Shown in pieces: positions 17,075-25,585 of a stretch of 52,401 bases of DNA. The notes beneath the pieces are model-generated. The model was not told the origin of the DNA. It did no database searches and saw only the letters and a list, made by a program, of their open reading frames with translations. A program made the position numbers and the translations under genes. Position 1 is the stretch's first letter; each line of letters begins with the position of its first letter. The stretch is from Bacteroidota bacterium (GTDB lineage Bacteria > Bacteroidota > Ignavibacteria > Ignavibacteriales > Ignavibacteriaceae): positions 1 through 52,401 of the forward strand of contig JAEYUD010000079.1 of NCBI GenBank assembly GCA_023433685.1, given 5' to 3'.

Positions 17075-17971
17075 ATGACACAAATCCTCTTGAAACCGGA
17101 TCTCCCCGGTGTGAAAAAAATTTCTTCCGGTAAGGTCCGCGAAATATATGACGCGGGCGACTCGCTTGTATTTGTATCAAGTGACCGGCTTTCGGCTTTT
17201 GATGTAATTATGGATCAGGGAATTCCGTATAAGGGGACCGTCCTGAACAAGATATCCGGATTCTGGTTCGAGATGATCAAGGATATCCTCCCGACACACT
17301 TTATCTCTTATGATACAAGTGAATACCCGCTTGAATTTCAGAAATATCATGAAGTTCTTACCGGCAGATCCATGCTTGTAAAAAAAGGGAAGATAGTTCC
17401 TGTTGAATGTATCGTAAGAGGCTATATCAGTGGAACAGGGTGGAGTGACTACAAAGCGACGGGCACCATTTCTGGTATATCTCTTAAACCAGGCTTGAGG
17501 GAATCCGACAAACTCTATGAGCCATTGTTCACTCCTTCGACCAAAGCTGAGATCGGAGCGCACGATGAAAACATCTCATTTGAGAAAGCCTGTGACATCG
17601 CGGGAAAAGATATTATGGGCAAGATCAGGGATGCGGCGATCGAAATTTATCTCCGTGGCTCAAGCTATGCAGCGAAAAAAGGGATAATAATCGCGGACAC
17701 CAAAATGGAGTTCGCGCTCGACCTCGAAGGAAATTTGATGATCGCGGATGAATTAATGACACCCGACTCATCCCGGTTTTGGGATGCCGGTTCATATGAA
17801 CCCGGCAGGGCCCAGAAAAGCTACGACAAGCAGTTTGTAAGGGATTACCTCCTTTCCATAGGTTTTAACAAGCAACCACCACCGCCTGCCTTGCCCGAAG
17901 AGATCATAAATAAAACCGCGGCCAAATATCTTGAGGCGTATTCAATACTTACCGGCAGTGAACTTTTCTGA
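17075..17971 (+). CDS. purC: SAICAR synthetase (phosphoribosylaminoimidazole-succinocarboxamide synthase)
   Basis: 298 residues from the ATG at 17075; a TTG at 17048 would add nine unlikely residues. It performs the ATP-dependent joining of CAIR and aspartate in de novo purine synthesis, in the cytosol. Family motifs are clear: SGKVREIYD near residue 18, VECIVRGYISGTGW near 110, IIADTKMEFAL near 205 and DELMTPDSSRFWD near 228. Length matches the longer, about 300-residue, class. The next gene begins at the base after its stop, so it leads a compact operon. No other purine gene lies in the window. Confidence 0.95.
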   Translation: MTQILLKPDLPGVKKISSGKVREIYDAGDSLVFVSSDRLSAFDVIMDQGIPYKGTVLNKISGFWFEMIKDILPTHFISYDTSEYPLEFQKYHEVLTGRSMLVKKGKIVPVECIVRGYISGTGWSDYKATGTISGISLKPGLRESDKLYEPLFTPSTKAEIGAHDENISFEKACDIAGKDIMGKIRDAAIEIYLRGSSYAAKKGIIIADTKMEFALDLEGNLMIADELMTPDSSRFWDAGSYEPGRAQKSYDKQFVRDYLLSIGFNKQPPPPALPEEIINKTAAKYLEAYSILTGSELF

Positions 17972-18571
17972 ATGATACTTCCCAATCAATTAACTGTTCT
18001 GCGGATCATTCTTACCCCCTTTGTGGTCTTCTTTATGCTGGGCAACGGCAGGTACTTCGAGGAGATAACTTTGGTGATTTATGTGGTAGCGGCGCTTACC
18101 GACTGGTATGACGGTTGGCTAGCGAAGAAATTCAATTATTTCACCCGTTGGGGGAAAGTGTGGGATCCGATAGCTGACAAGGTGTTAACTGCCGGTACAA
18201 TGCTCTCACTTGTGCACCTGGGTGTCATCGATCTGATCCCCGTTTTGATAATACTCGCCCGCGATATATTTATGACGGGTTTCCGCTCTTACGCCGAGCA
18301 CATACACAAGCCGTTTCCCACCAGCAGGTACGCCAAGGTAAAGACTTTTATTGAAATGGTTTACCTGAATTTCGTTCTTATCGCGTTTCTGCTCAAAAAT
18401 TCCGAAGTGTTGCCGCCGGATGTCAGGGAGTTTTTTGGAATGTTGCTTATCCATGATGTGGTGTTCTGGGGTTTGATCATCGTAACCATAATAACAGTTC
18501 ATTCTGCTTATATTTATATTAAAGATAATTTTCATTTGTTCAAGGATCTGATGGGGAGAAAAGATGCTTAA
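17972..18571 (+). CDS. pgsA: CDP-diacylglycerol-glycerol-3-phosphate 3-phosphatidyltransferase
   Basis: 199 residues, a multi-helix inner-membrane enzyme making phosphatidylglycerol phosphate. The CDP-alcohol phosphotransferase signature runs from Asp44 to Asp69 (D44, D47-G48, A51, G61, D65, D69). The usual Arg after Ala is Lys52, a conservative change. The N-terminal LPNQLTVLRIILTPFVVFF is typical of PgsA. It starts immediately after purC and overlaps pgpA by 8 bases, so the next two steps of phosphatidylglycerol synthesis are encoded together. Other CDP-alcohol transferases are possible, but the pgpA neighbour favours PgsA. Confidence 0.92.
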   Translation: MILPNQLTVLRIILTPFVVFFMLGNGRYFEEITLVIYVVAALTDWYDGWLAKKFNYFTRWGKVWDPIADKVLTAGTMLSLVHLGVIDLIPVLIILARDIFMTGFRSYAEHIHKPFPTSRYAKVKTFIEMVYLNFVLIAFLLKNSEVLPPDVREFFGMLLIHDVVFWGLIIVTIITVHSAYIYIKDNFHLFKDLMGRKDA

Positions 18572-19010
18572 CCCGGTTCACAAGTTTTTGGGAAGCGGCA
18601 TGTTCACGGGGTATCATAAGGGGCCGACCGGAACCTACGGAAGTTTCGTAGCGCTGCTCATATATTTGATCCCCGGGGTTGAGAATCTTGGGATTTTGAT
18701 CCCGCTGATCCTGCTGACCTCCTTTTACGGCATCTGGGTCTGTGGTAAATTTGAACATATTTATGGTGATGACCCGAAAGAAGCAACGATCGACGAATTT
18801 GCCGGAATGTGGATATCACTGATCCTCGCTCCAAAAGAAGTTGTTTATCTTGTAGCGGCATTTCTGATCTGGAGGGTAATGGATATCGTTAAACCATTTC
18901 CCGCGAGGAATTTTGAAAAGTTAAAAGGCGGTCTCGGAGTAATGGCAGATGACATTATGAGCGGAGTTTATACACTGCTCATTATGCAGGCAGGGAAGGC
19001 AATATTTTAA
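18564..19010 (+). CDS. pgpA: Phosphatidylglycerophosphatase A
   Basis: 148 residues. It dephosphorylates phosphatidylglycerol phosphate, the product of the overlapping upstream gene, to phosphatidylglycerol. The PgpA motifs GPTGTYGSFVAL (about residue 20) and TIDEFAGMWISL (about 74) are present, with three or four hydrophobic segments. Length is normal for the family. The start overlaps pgsA by 8 bases, consistent with translational coupling. Confidence 0.92.
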   Translation: MLNPVHKFLGSGMFTGYHKGPTGTYGSFVALLIYLIPGVENLGILIPLILLTSFYGIWVCGKFEHIYGDDPKEATIDEFAGMWISLILAPKEVVYLVAAFLIWRVMDIVKPFPARNFEKLKGGLGVMADDIMSGVYTLLIMQAGKAIF

Positions 19011-19017
19011 GAAAGAA

Positions 19018-20277
19018 ATGATGAACGCGCAGATAATTTCAATTGGTGATGAACTTTTAATAGGGCAGACGATCAATACCAATGCCTCGTTTATTGGGGC
19101 GAAGTTTGCAGATATTGGTGTTTCTGTTAAAAAGGTGATCACAACTTCCGATGAGATGGAAGCGATAACCGGTGATCTCGGCAAAGCCTTGGAATCATCC
19201 GACATAGTGGTAGTTACGGGAGGATTGGGTCCTACGCACGATGACTTAACGAGGGAAGCCATATGCAGGTTCTTTTCTTGCGGGCTCAGGGAAGATCCTG
19301 ATGTCCTCGAGGATATAAAAGAAAGATTTAACAAATTCGGCAGGGAACTGACGCCAACCAATAAAGACCAGGCGATGGTTCCCGAGTGCTGCGAGCCGAT
19401 CAGGAATTTTAATGGTACTGCTCCTGGTTTCTGGATTGAACAGGGTGGAAAAGTTGTCGCGGTAATGCCGGGAGTTCCCCGTGAAATGAAAGCGATGATG
19501 GAAAACTTTGTGCTTCCGAATGTCAGATCGCGTTTTGCCACGAACTTGAAACAAGTTGTAAGATTAAATATTTTAACCACAGGAATCGCGGAATCAACTC
19601 TGTACGACAAGCTAAGCCCTGTTGATGAAGTTCTAAAAGATGTTAAGGTCGCTTTCCTGCCAAATCTTGGCGGAGTAAAAGTCAGGCTCACCGGAGAAGG
19701 CTCAACTTTAGAAGAGGCAAGAGAAAAGACAAATGCCGCCGCACAGCAATTGAGGCTTCGGGCAGGCAGATACGTATTCGGAGAAGGGGACGACGAGCTT
19801 AGTCAAGTAATCGGAAATCTGCTCCGTGAAAGACAAATGACTCTTTCAGTGGCCGAATCATGTACCGGTGGAAATATTTCCAACATGATAACCGACCGTT
19901 CAGGCAGCAGCGAGTATTTTGAACGTGGGATAATAGCCTACAGCAATGCTGCAAAAGTTGAAATCCTTCAGGTCGACGAAGATCTGATCCAGGAAAAAGG
20001 CTCGGTGTCAGAAGAGGTTGCTTTGGAGATGGCAAAAGGTGTCAGGTCGATTTCAGGCACCGACATAGGTGTTTCAATTACGGGTATTCTCGGACCTAAA
20101 GGCGCCACTTCCACAAAACCGGTCGGGCTTGTCTACATCGGCGTTGCGTCACACAGTAACGCGGTAGTTAAAAAATTCTATTTTGGCGGAACAAGAATTG
20201 AGAACAAGATCAGATCGACTTATGCCGCGCTGGAGTTGATAAGGAGATTCATTTTGGGAATACCAATTGAAGCATAG
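19018..20277 (+). CDS. cinA: CinA-like competence/damage-inducible protein (NMN deamidase domain)
   Basis: 419 residues with the full two-domain layout. The N-terminal MoCF-like COG1058 domain (about 1-170) has ISIGDELLIGQTINTNA and VVTGGLGPTHDDLTREA. The C-terminal PncC-type domain (about 255-410) has SVAESCTGGNISN with the conserved serine. Known family activities are nicotinamide mononucleotide deamidation (C-terminal) and ADP-ribose pyrophosphatase (N-terminal), both in pyridine nucleotide recycling. It starts with ATGATG at 19018, so either codon may be used. It sits directly before thpR and recA, an order seen in many bacteria. Confidence 0.94.
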   Translation: MMNAQIISIGDELLIGQTINTNASFIGAKFADIGVSVKKVITTSDEMEAITGDLGKALESSDIVVVTGGLGPTHDDLTREAICRFFSCGLREDPDVLEDIKERFNKFGRELTPTNKDQAMVPECCEPIRNFNGTAPGFWIEQGGKVVAVMPGVPREMKAMMENFVLPNVRSRFATNLKQVVRLNILTTGIAESTLYDKLSPVDEVLKDVKVAFLPNLGGVKVRLTGEGSTLEEAREKTNAAAQQLRLRAGRYVFGEGDDELSQVIGNLLRERQMTLSVAESCTGGNISNMITDRSGSSEYFERGIIAYSNAAKVEILQVDEDLIQEKGSVSEEVALEMAKGVRSISGTDIGVSITGILGPKGATSTKPVGLVYIGVASHSNAVVKKFYFGGTRIENKIRSTYAALELIRRFILGIPIEA

Positions 20278-20809
20278 GTTGTTTTTCGCCGTCGAATTCG
20301 GCAGTGAAGTAAAACGTGAACTTTATGAACAGGCAAGCAAATATGCCGGACCTGTGGGATTACGGGTAACCACACCGGAACACCTTCATATCACTCTTGG
20401 ATTTTTGGGTGATACTGATGAATCACTTGTTCCGGCCTTAACCGGCGAAAAAATGGATTTTCTTTCTGAGCTGGTTGGATTGAAATGCAGATTTACAAAG
20501 TTTGGTTTTTTCTACAATAACAGATTGCCATCAGTTTTCTACATCAATTGTGAGGTTTCACAACAGTTGTTGAATATTGTCTCGGAACTTGAAGATAAAT
20601 TAACCGGATTAGGGTTCCCCAAAAGTGACAAAAGATTCGTTCCGCACATGACGTTCAGCAGACTAAAACGTGATCCCGGTAATAATTTTATTACAGAGGT
20701 GCTTTCGGCAGCACCCCTGAACATTGAGACAGAAATTACAAAAACCCTCCTTTTTAAAAGTGAACTTCAAAGAAGAGGCGCGGTTTATACGGTACTTAAA
20801 CAATATTAG
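20267..20809 (+). CDS. thpR: RNA 2',3'-cyclic phosphodiesterase (LigT/ThpR family)
   Basis: 180 residues. The two HxT motifs of the 2H phosphoesterase family are HIT at residues 41-43 (in HLHITLGFLG) and HMT near residue 127 (in FVPHMTFSRLKR). The family opens 2',3'-cyclic phosphates on RNA ends. The start is a TTG at 20267 inside the end of cinA (11-base overlap) with GGGA upstream. It gives MKHRLFFAVEF, the usual family N-terminus, and no in-frame ATG lies nearby. recA follows after a few bases. Confidence 0.9.
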   Translation: MKHRLFFAVEFGSEVKRELYEQASKYAGPVGLRVTTPEHLHITLGFLGDTDESLVPALTGEKMDFLSELVGLKCRFTKFGFFYNNRLPSVFYINCEVSQQLLNIVSELEDKLTGLGFPKSDKRFVPHMTFSRLKRDPGNNFITEVLSAAPLNIETEITKTLLFKSELQRRGAVYTVLKQY

Positions 20810-20812
20810 GAG
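20808..20812 (+). promoter_or_regulatory. Ribosome binding site that decides the recA start
   Basis: AGGAG directly abuts the ATG at 20813 (no spacing) but lies six bases before the in-frame ATG at 20819. The second ATG is therefore the likelier start of recA. Confidence 0.7.
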
Positions 20813-20818
20813 ATGAAA

Positions 20819-21835
20819 ATGAGCGATACCCGCGAGGTAAAGAATAAAATAATCGAAGACACGATCTCGAATATTGAGAAAGCGTTCGGCAAAGGGGCGA
20901 TAATGAGGCTTGGTGACGGTATCGTCAACAAGGTGGAATCGATACCCACCGGGGCACTTTCGCTTGACAGGATACTCGGTATTGGTGGTATACCCAGAGG
21001 AAGAATAACCGAAATTTACGGTCCCGAGTCAAGCGGTAAAACCACCATTTGTCTTCATGTAATTGCAGAAGCACAGAAAACAGGTGGAATTGCTGCATTC
21101 ATCGACGCGGAACATGCCCTTGATATAAATTATGCCAAGCGTCTTGGTGTTGATACGTCAAATCTTCTTCTCTCCCAACCTGATTTTGGTGAGCAGGCAC
21201 TTGAAATAGCGGATACCCTGGTCAGATCAAATGCCATCGATGTAATTGTGATCGATTCGGTTGCAGCACTCGTTCCGCGAGCAGAGATTGAGGGTGAAAT
21301 GGGTGATTCCCACATGGCCGTGCAGGCGAGGTTAATGTCGCAAGCACTTAGAAAACTCACCGGTGCCATTTCCCGGTCGAAGACGGCGGTTATTTTCACC
21401 AACCAGCTCAGAAGCAAGATCGGTGTGATGTTCGGGAATCCGGAAACAACCACCGGTGGTAACGCTCTTAAGTTTTATGCATCTTTGAGGATGGATATCC
21501 GCCGGGTTGCCCAGATAAAAGAGGGTAACGACGTGGTGGGTAACAGAACGAAGATCAAGATAGTTAAAAGCAAGGTTGCCGCGCCATTCAAAGAAGTGGA
21601 ATTTGATATCCTTTACAACGAGGGTATCAGCAAGTCAGGTGATCTTATTGATCTTGGAGTTGATACCGGAATCATCAAAAAAGGAGGCAGCTGGTTCACC
21701 TTTGGTGAGGATCGTTTCCAGGGAAGGGAGCAGTTCAGACAAAAACTTCTCGAATTACCTGATCTCTACAACAGGCTGGCACATGATGTGAAAGTAAAAA
21801 TCGGATTAATAGAAGAAACGGTAGCAGCCGAATAA
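20819..21835 (+). CDS. recA: Recombinase RecA
   Basis: 338 residues from the ATG at 20819. This ATP-dependent strand-exchange protein works in homologous recombination and SOS signalling. Walker A GPESSGKTT lies near residue 66, Walker B is VIVIDSVAAL near 140, and the L2 region reads IGVMFGNPETTTGGNALKFY near 195. All conserved RecA segments are present without interruption and length is normal. It lies a few bases after thpR with no room for a separate intergenic promoter, so any damage-inducible promoter must be inside thpR. I saw no obvious LexA-type palindrome just upstream. An intrinsic terminator follows at once. Confidence 0.98.
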   Translation: MSDTREVKNKIIEDTISNIEKAFGKGAIMRLGDGIVNKVESIPTGALSLDRILGIGGIPRGRITEIYGPESSGKTTICLHVIAEAQKTGGIAAFIDAEHALDINYAKRLGVDTSNLLLSQPDFGEQALEIADTLVRSNAIDVIVIDSVAALVPRAEIEGEMGDSHMAVQARLMSQALRKLTGAISRSKTAVIFTNQLRSKIGVMFGNPETTTGGNALKFYASLRMDIRRVAQIKEGNDVVGNRTKIKIVKSKVAAPFKEVEFDILYNEGISKSGDLIDLGVDTGIIKKGGSWFTFGEDRFQGREQFRQKLLELPDLYNRLAHDVKVKIGLIEETVAAE

Positions 21836-21839
21836 TTTT

Positions 21840-21866
21840 AGGGCATCTGAATGATGCCCTTTTTTA
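21840..21866 (+). terminator. Intrinsic terminator between recA and recX
   Basis: An 8-bp stem (AGGGCATC/GATGCCCT), a 5-base loop and a T-run ending at 21866. It starts four bases after the recA stop and ends five bases before the probable recX ATG. Confidence 0.9.
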
Positions 21867-21871
21867 TCTGT

Positions 21872-22528
21872 ATGAACAAGATACTTAACATTCGATTAAA
21901 GAATGAGAATTACGCGATAATCGACTTTGAGTCCGGAGCACCGTTAACCGTACCCAAGATGCTGGTTTACGAGATGGGGCTGCGAAAAGGGGACGAAGTG
22001 ACCGCGGAAACCATCGCGTCGCTGCAGAAAGAGAATGAACTTTTCGGTTGCGAACATAAAGCGCTTGATTATCTCTCCCGTAGGCTACATTCAGCCCTCG
22101 AGTTGAAACGAAAACTGCTTCAAAAAGGATTTCCCAAAGAAACCATTGAAGAAGTAATAGTTAAAATGAAATCGCTTAACTACTTGAATGACAAGAAGTT
22201 CGCCGAGTTGCTTGTAAGTGAATCTTTAAATCTTAGGCACGAGGGTGCCCAAAAGATCAGGGGAAGATTGATGGAAAAAGGGATATCGAAGGAGCTTATA
22301 CAGGAAGTTTTATCCGGTAATGAACTCGATTCACTCGAAGACCAAAATATTAAAATGGTAGCTGATAAGAAACTTTTTTCCCTCGAAAAACGATTTACAG
22401 ATAAAAGGGAGGTGAACAGAAAACTCACCACTTTTTTAGTTTCGAGAGGTTTTTCTTTTCAATTGATAAAGAACTATCTTCGAAATATTGAACAGGAATC
22501 TGATCTTGATGGAGATTTAACAGATTGA
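21872..22528 (+). CDS. recX: RecX regulatory protein
   Basis: 218 residues from the ATG at 21872. An in-frame ATG at 21851 lies inside the terminator stem and would prepend MMPFFIC, so I reject it. The helical RecX repeats are visible: ALDYLSRRLHSALELKRKLL near 70, IEEVIVKMKSLNYLNDKKFA near 96, then GAQKIRGRLMEKGISKELI. A lysine/arginine-rich third repeat follows. RecX binds RecA filaments and modulates their activity. No Shine-Dalgarno sequence precedes the start, because the recA terminator occupies that space; expression may depend on read-through. The stop overlaps the TTG start of the next gene. Confidence 0.9.
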   Translation: MNKILNIRLKNENYAIIDFESGAPLTVPKMLVYEMGLRKGDEVTAETIASLQKENELFGCEHKALDYLSRRLHSALELKRKLLQKGFPKETIEEVIVKMKSLNYLNDKKFAELLVSESLNLRHEGAQKIRGRLMEKGISKELIQEVLSGNELDSLEDQNIKMVADKKLFSLEKRFTDKREVNRKLTTFLVSRGFSFQLIKNYLRNIEQESDLDGDLTD

Positions 22529-23529
22529 AAACTTTCGATCCCAAAAACATGAGTGTTCCCGAAGTGCAACGTCTGCTTCAGGGAGGGGTTGCCCCCAGAC
22601 CGATTGCACTCGCGTCAACTCTCGCGGCAGATGGAACCGCAAATCTTTCACCCTTTTCATTTTTTAATATTTTTGGAGCTAATCCGCCTGTTCTGGCTTT
22701 CTCACCCTCAAGAAGAGGGCGTGACGGTACGCTAAAGGACACTTATAACAACCTAATGGCGACAGGTGAATGCGTGATTAACACCGTCACTTACGATATG
22801 GTTGAACAGGTCAGCCTTGCATCAGTGGAATTTCCACCGGAAACCGATGAATTTTCACGTTCCGGATTGACGAGGGTCGAGTCGTTACTTGTTAAACCGT
22901 TCGGAGTTAAAGAATCACCCTTCAGACTCGAATGTAAACTGATAAGAATGGAAAGCATTGGTGAGGGCGGCGCATCGGCAAATATCGCTATTTGTGAGGT
23001 GTTGATGATCCACGCTGATGAGGATATTTTCACGAATGGATTGATAGATCCTCAGAAAATTGATCTTGTGGCAAGAATGGGAGGCGACTTTTACTGCAGG
23101 GCGTCAGGTGAGTCCGTATTCGAAGTAGCGAAACCATCAGGGAAGAACTGCCTTGGTTACGACCAACTTCCCGGTTTCATGCTAAAATCAACCATTTATT
23201 CCGGAAATGATTTGGGAGCGTTCGCGAACTCAGCCAAAATTCCGACAGATGATGAACTTTCAGTTACTGTAAATGAAATACTGAACGAAGAACCTGCCAT
23301 GACGGATCACACTATTGAGTATTTTAACCGAGCACTCCGGATGAATGATCTGACAGGTGTTTTCAAATCCCTTTACCAATCGGCTGATATAAAGATGATC
23401 GCGGCGGATAAACGGAAGTCAATGTTTGAAAGGGGAGCCGTTCTTGCACTCAAAAAGAAGAACTTTCAGGCTGCCTGGGCACTCGCGCTCGAGGCAGGTA
23501 AAATCAAAGTAACCGGAGAAAATATTTGA
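22525..23529 (+). CDS. Flavin reductase-like FMN-binding protein
   Basis: 334 residues starting at TTG (22525) within a TTGA overlap with recX. This start gives MKTFDPKNMSVPEVQRLLQ followed by GGVAPRPIALAST, the usual N-terminus of the flavin reductase family (FMN-binding split barrel); an ATG eight codons later would cut it. SPFSFFNIFGANPPVLAFSP is the next family block. The flavin domain covers about residues 1-200. The remainder, starting near GYDQLPGFMLKSTIYSGND, is a helical extension also seen in longer Bacteroidota-type members. Substrate is unknown; relatives supply reduced flavin or bind FMN. Its stop overlaps the TTG start of acetoacetate-CoA ligase. Confidence 0.85.
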   Translation: MKTFDPKNMSVPEVQRLLQGGVAPRPIALASTLAADGTANLSPFSFFNIFGANPPVLAFSPSRRGRDGTLKDTYNNLMATGECVINTVTYDMVEQVSLASVEFPPETDEFSRSGLTRVESLLVKPFGVKESPFRLECKLIRMESIGEGGASANIAICEVLMIHADEDIFTNGLIDPQKIDLVARMGGDFYCRASGESVFEVAKPSGKNCLGYDQLPGFMLKSTIYSGNDLGAFANSAKIPTDDELSVTVNEILNEEPAMTDHTIEYFNRALRMNDLTGVFKSLYQSADIKMIAADKRKSMFERGAVLALKKKNFQAAWALALEAGKIKVTGENI

Positions 23530-25502
23530 AAGACAGGACACTTTGGACACCTTCCCCGGGGCAGATTGCAAATGCCAATATTTCTCAATTCATCAAATAT
23601 GTAAACAGCAGACAAAACCTTCAAATTTCTTCCTGGGAAGAACTTTACAACTATTCGGTGAATGAAATTGAAAGGTTTTGGGAAGATCTTTTTCATTTTT
23701 CAGCATTCGATCACTCCGGTGAGCTCGTCAGAATTCTTTCTGAAAGGAAGATGCCCGGGGCGAGATGGTTTGAGGGGATAAAGATAAGTTATGCCAAAAA
23801 TGTTTTTCAACGGCTTCCAGCCGGTTACTGCATTACATCACGGAGAGAAGGTTTTCCGGTCGCGAGAATCAGATCGGATGATCTTCGCCAAGTCTCATTA
23901 AAGCTTGCATCCGCTTTTCTCGAACTTGGTGTTAAAGAGGGGGACAGAGTGGCTGCTTTTTCAGCAAACCTGCCTGAAACCATTGCCGGATTCCTTGCCA
24001 CTTCTTCCACAGGCGCCATATGGTCTTCTTGCTCACCCGACTTTGGCACCCCCGCGGTTATTGACCGCTTCGGACAGAACGAACCAGTGGTTCTGATCGC
24101 TTCAGAGTCGTACCAATACGGGGGAAAAGTTTTTGATCTTCTGCTTAAAATCAAGGATATAGTTGCCGGGATTCCTTCGATCCGCAAAGTTATTCTGATC
24201 CCAGCTTTTTCAGATTTTTCGGGCGATGAAACCCGCACTCACACTTCACTTCCTGATAACTTCACATACCTGAGCGATCTGATAGCGAATCAGCCAGAAC
24301 TCGAAGATCCTGTTGATGTCGATTTTTCTCACCCACTATACATCCTTTATTCATCCGGTACCACGGGAAAACCGAAATGCATTGTGCATGGAACCGGTGG
24401 GGTCATGCTTCAACATTTCAAGGAACTGTATCTACACACCGATCTCAAACCCGGAGACAAACTTTTGTACTACACAACCACGGGTTGGATGATGTGGAAC
24501 TGGCTGATCAGTGGTTTATTCACCGGAAGCGAAGTGGTTCTTTTCGATGGATCAGTAATTTATCCCGGTGATGATGTTTTATGGAAGTTTGTCGCCGATG
24601 AAGATATAAATGTTTTTGGCACCAGTCCAAAATTTTTAAGTCTTTCAGAAAAAAACGGGTTAAAACCAGGAAAAGCGAATGATTTAAGCAAGTTAAGGAC
24701 GATACTCTCGACCGGTTCACCGCTCGTGGAGCACAACTATGATTATGTTTACAAAGATGTAAAGCCTGACATTCAGTTGTCATCGATCTCCGGCGGTACG
24801 GATATTGTCTCGTGTTTCATGCTTGGCAATCCTCTGTTACCTGTTGTAGCTGGTGAGCTTCAGTGCAGGGGACTTGGTATGAAGGTGGAGGTTTTTGACG
24901 CCGGAGGAAATTCGCTTGAAGACCAAAAAGGCGAACTTGTCTGCACTGCACCATTCCCTTCCATGCCTGTATTCTTCTGGGATGATCCTGATGGAGTTAA
25001 ATACCACAAGGCATATTTCGACTATTTCCCCGGTGTATGGCGGCATGGTGATTTTATCAGGATCACACCTGGTGGGGGAATTGTTGTTTATGGAAGAAGT
25101 GATGCCACTCTAAATCCTGGTGGAGTAAGAATTGGAACCGCGGAGATATACAGGATCGTCGAGGAGTTGCCGGAAGTATCTGACTCCCTGGTCAGTGGAG
25201 TGAACGTGGGAGATGATGTCGAGATATTTCTTTTTATAGTTCTGGCCACCGGGCTGGAACTTACACCTGACCTTACCATAAAAATTAAAAAACTGATAAG
25301 AGAAAAGGCCTCACCGAGGCACGTGCCTCACAGAATAATGGTTGCGCCCGATATTCCCCGGACAATAAGCGGAAAGAAAGTTGAGATAGCCGTTTCCAGG
25401 ATTTTCGAAGGTGGGGAACCCGACAACAGGGAAGCTCTCGCCAATCCTGATATCCTTGATCATTTTATAGACCTTGCAGGTGAGACTGGATTCGGTAAGT
25501 GA
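23526..25502 (+). CDS. Acetoacetate-CoA ligase
   Basis: 658 residues, the normal length of acetoacetyl-CoA synthetase, in the ANL adenylating family. The N-terminus LWTPSPGQIANANISQFIKY is characteristic of this enzyme. The phosphate-binding loop YSSGTTGKPKCIVHG is near residue 275, with TTTGWMMWNWLISG and SISGGTDIVSCF after it. The catalytic lysine lies in RTISGKKVEIAV near 615. It converts acetoacetate, CoA and ATP to acetoacetyl-CoA in the cytosol. The TTG start at 23526 overlaps the preceding stop, the second such junction in a row. Its position before a 2-oxoacid dehydrogenase operon fits use of acetoacetate from leucine or ketone-body breakdown. Confidence 0.92.
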   Translation: MKDRTLWTPSPGQIANANISQFIKYVNSRQNLQISSWEELYNYSVNEIERFWEDLFHFSAFDHSGELVRILSERKMPGARWFEGIKISYAKNVFQRLPAGYCITSRREGFPVARIRSDDLRQVSLKLASAFLELGVKEGDRVAAFSANLPETIAGFLATSSTGAIWSSCSPDFGTPAVIDRFGQNEPVVLIASESYQYGGKVFDLLLKIKDIVAGIPSIRKVILIPAFSDFSGDETRTHTSLPDNFTYLSDLIANQPELEDPVDVDFSHPLYILYSSGTTGKPKCIVHGTGGVMLQHFKELYLHTDLKPGDKLLYYTTTGWMMWNWLISGLFTGSEVVLFDGSVIYPGDDVLWKFVADEDINVFGTSPKFLSLSEKNGLKPGKANDLSKLRTILSTGSPLVEHNYDYVYKDVKPDIQLSSISGGTDIVSCFMLGNPLLPVVAGELQCRGLGMKVEVFDAGGNSLEDQKGELVCTAPFPSMPVFFWDDPDGVKYHKAYFDYFPGVWRHGDFIRITPGGGIVVYGRSDATLNPGGVRIGTAEIYRIVEELPEVSDSLVSGVNVGDDVEIFLFIVLATGLELTPDLTIKIKKLIREKASPRHVPHRIMVAPDIPRTISGKKVEIAVSRIFEGGEPDNREALANPDILDHFIDLAGETGFGK

Positions 25503-25585
25503 CCTGCAGGTTGTACCTTTTTATTGACTCCCTAAAAATGAGTATATTTAAAATTCACTTTACATCAAATTCGAGGAACATCTAA

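Noticed and set aside
18921..19691. A 256-residue minus-strand open frame opposite cinA
   Set aside because: The composition is serine/threonine/proline-rich, as usual for antisense frames. cinA on the plus strand has all family motifs.
21851..21871. Earlier ATGs for recX (MMPFFIC extension)
   Set aside because: They lie inside the terminator stem and T-run and add a non-family hydrophobic leader.
25502..25511. Palindrome ACCTGCAGGT at the acetoacetate-CoA ligase stop
   Set aside because: A 10-bp palindrome without a loop, overlapping the coding end and without T-run or repeat elsewhere in the window, is likely chance.
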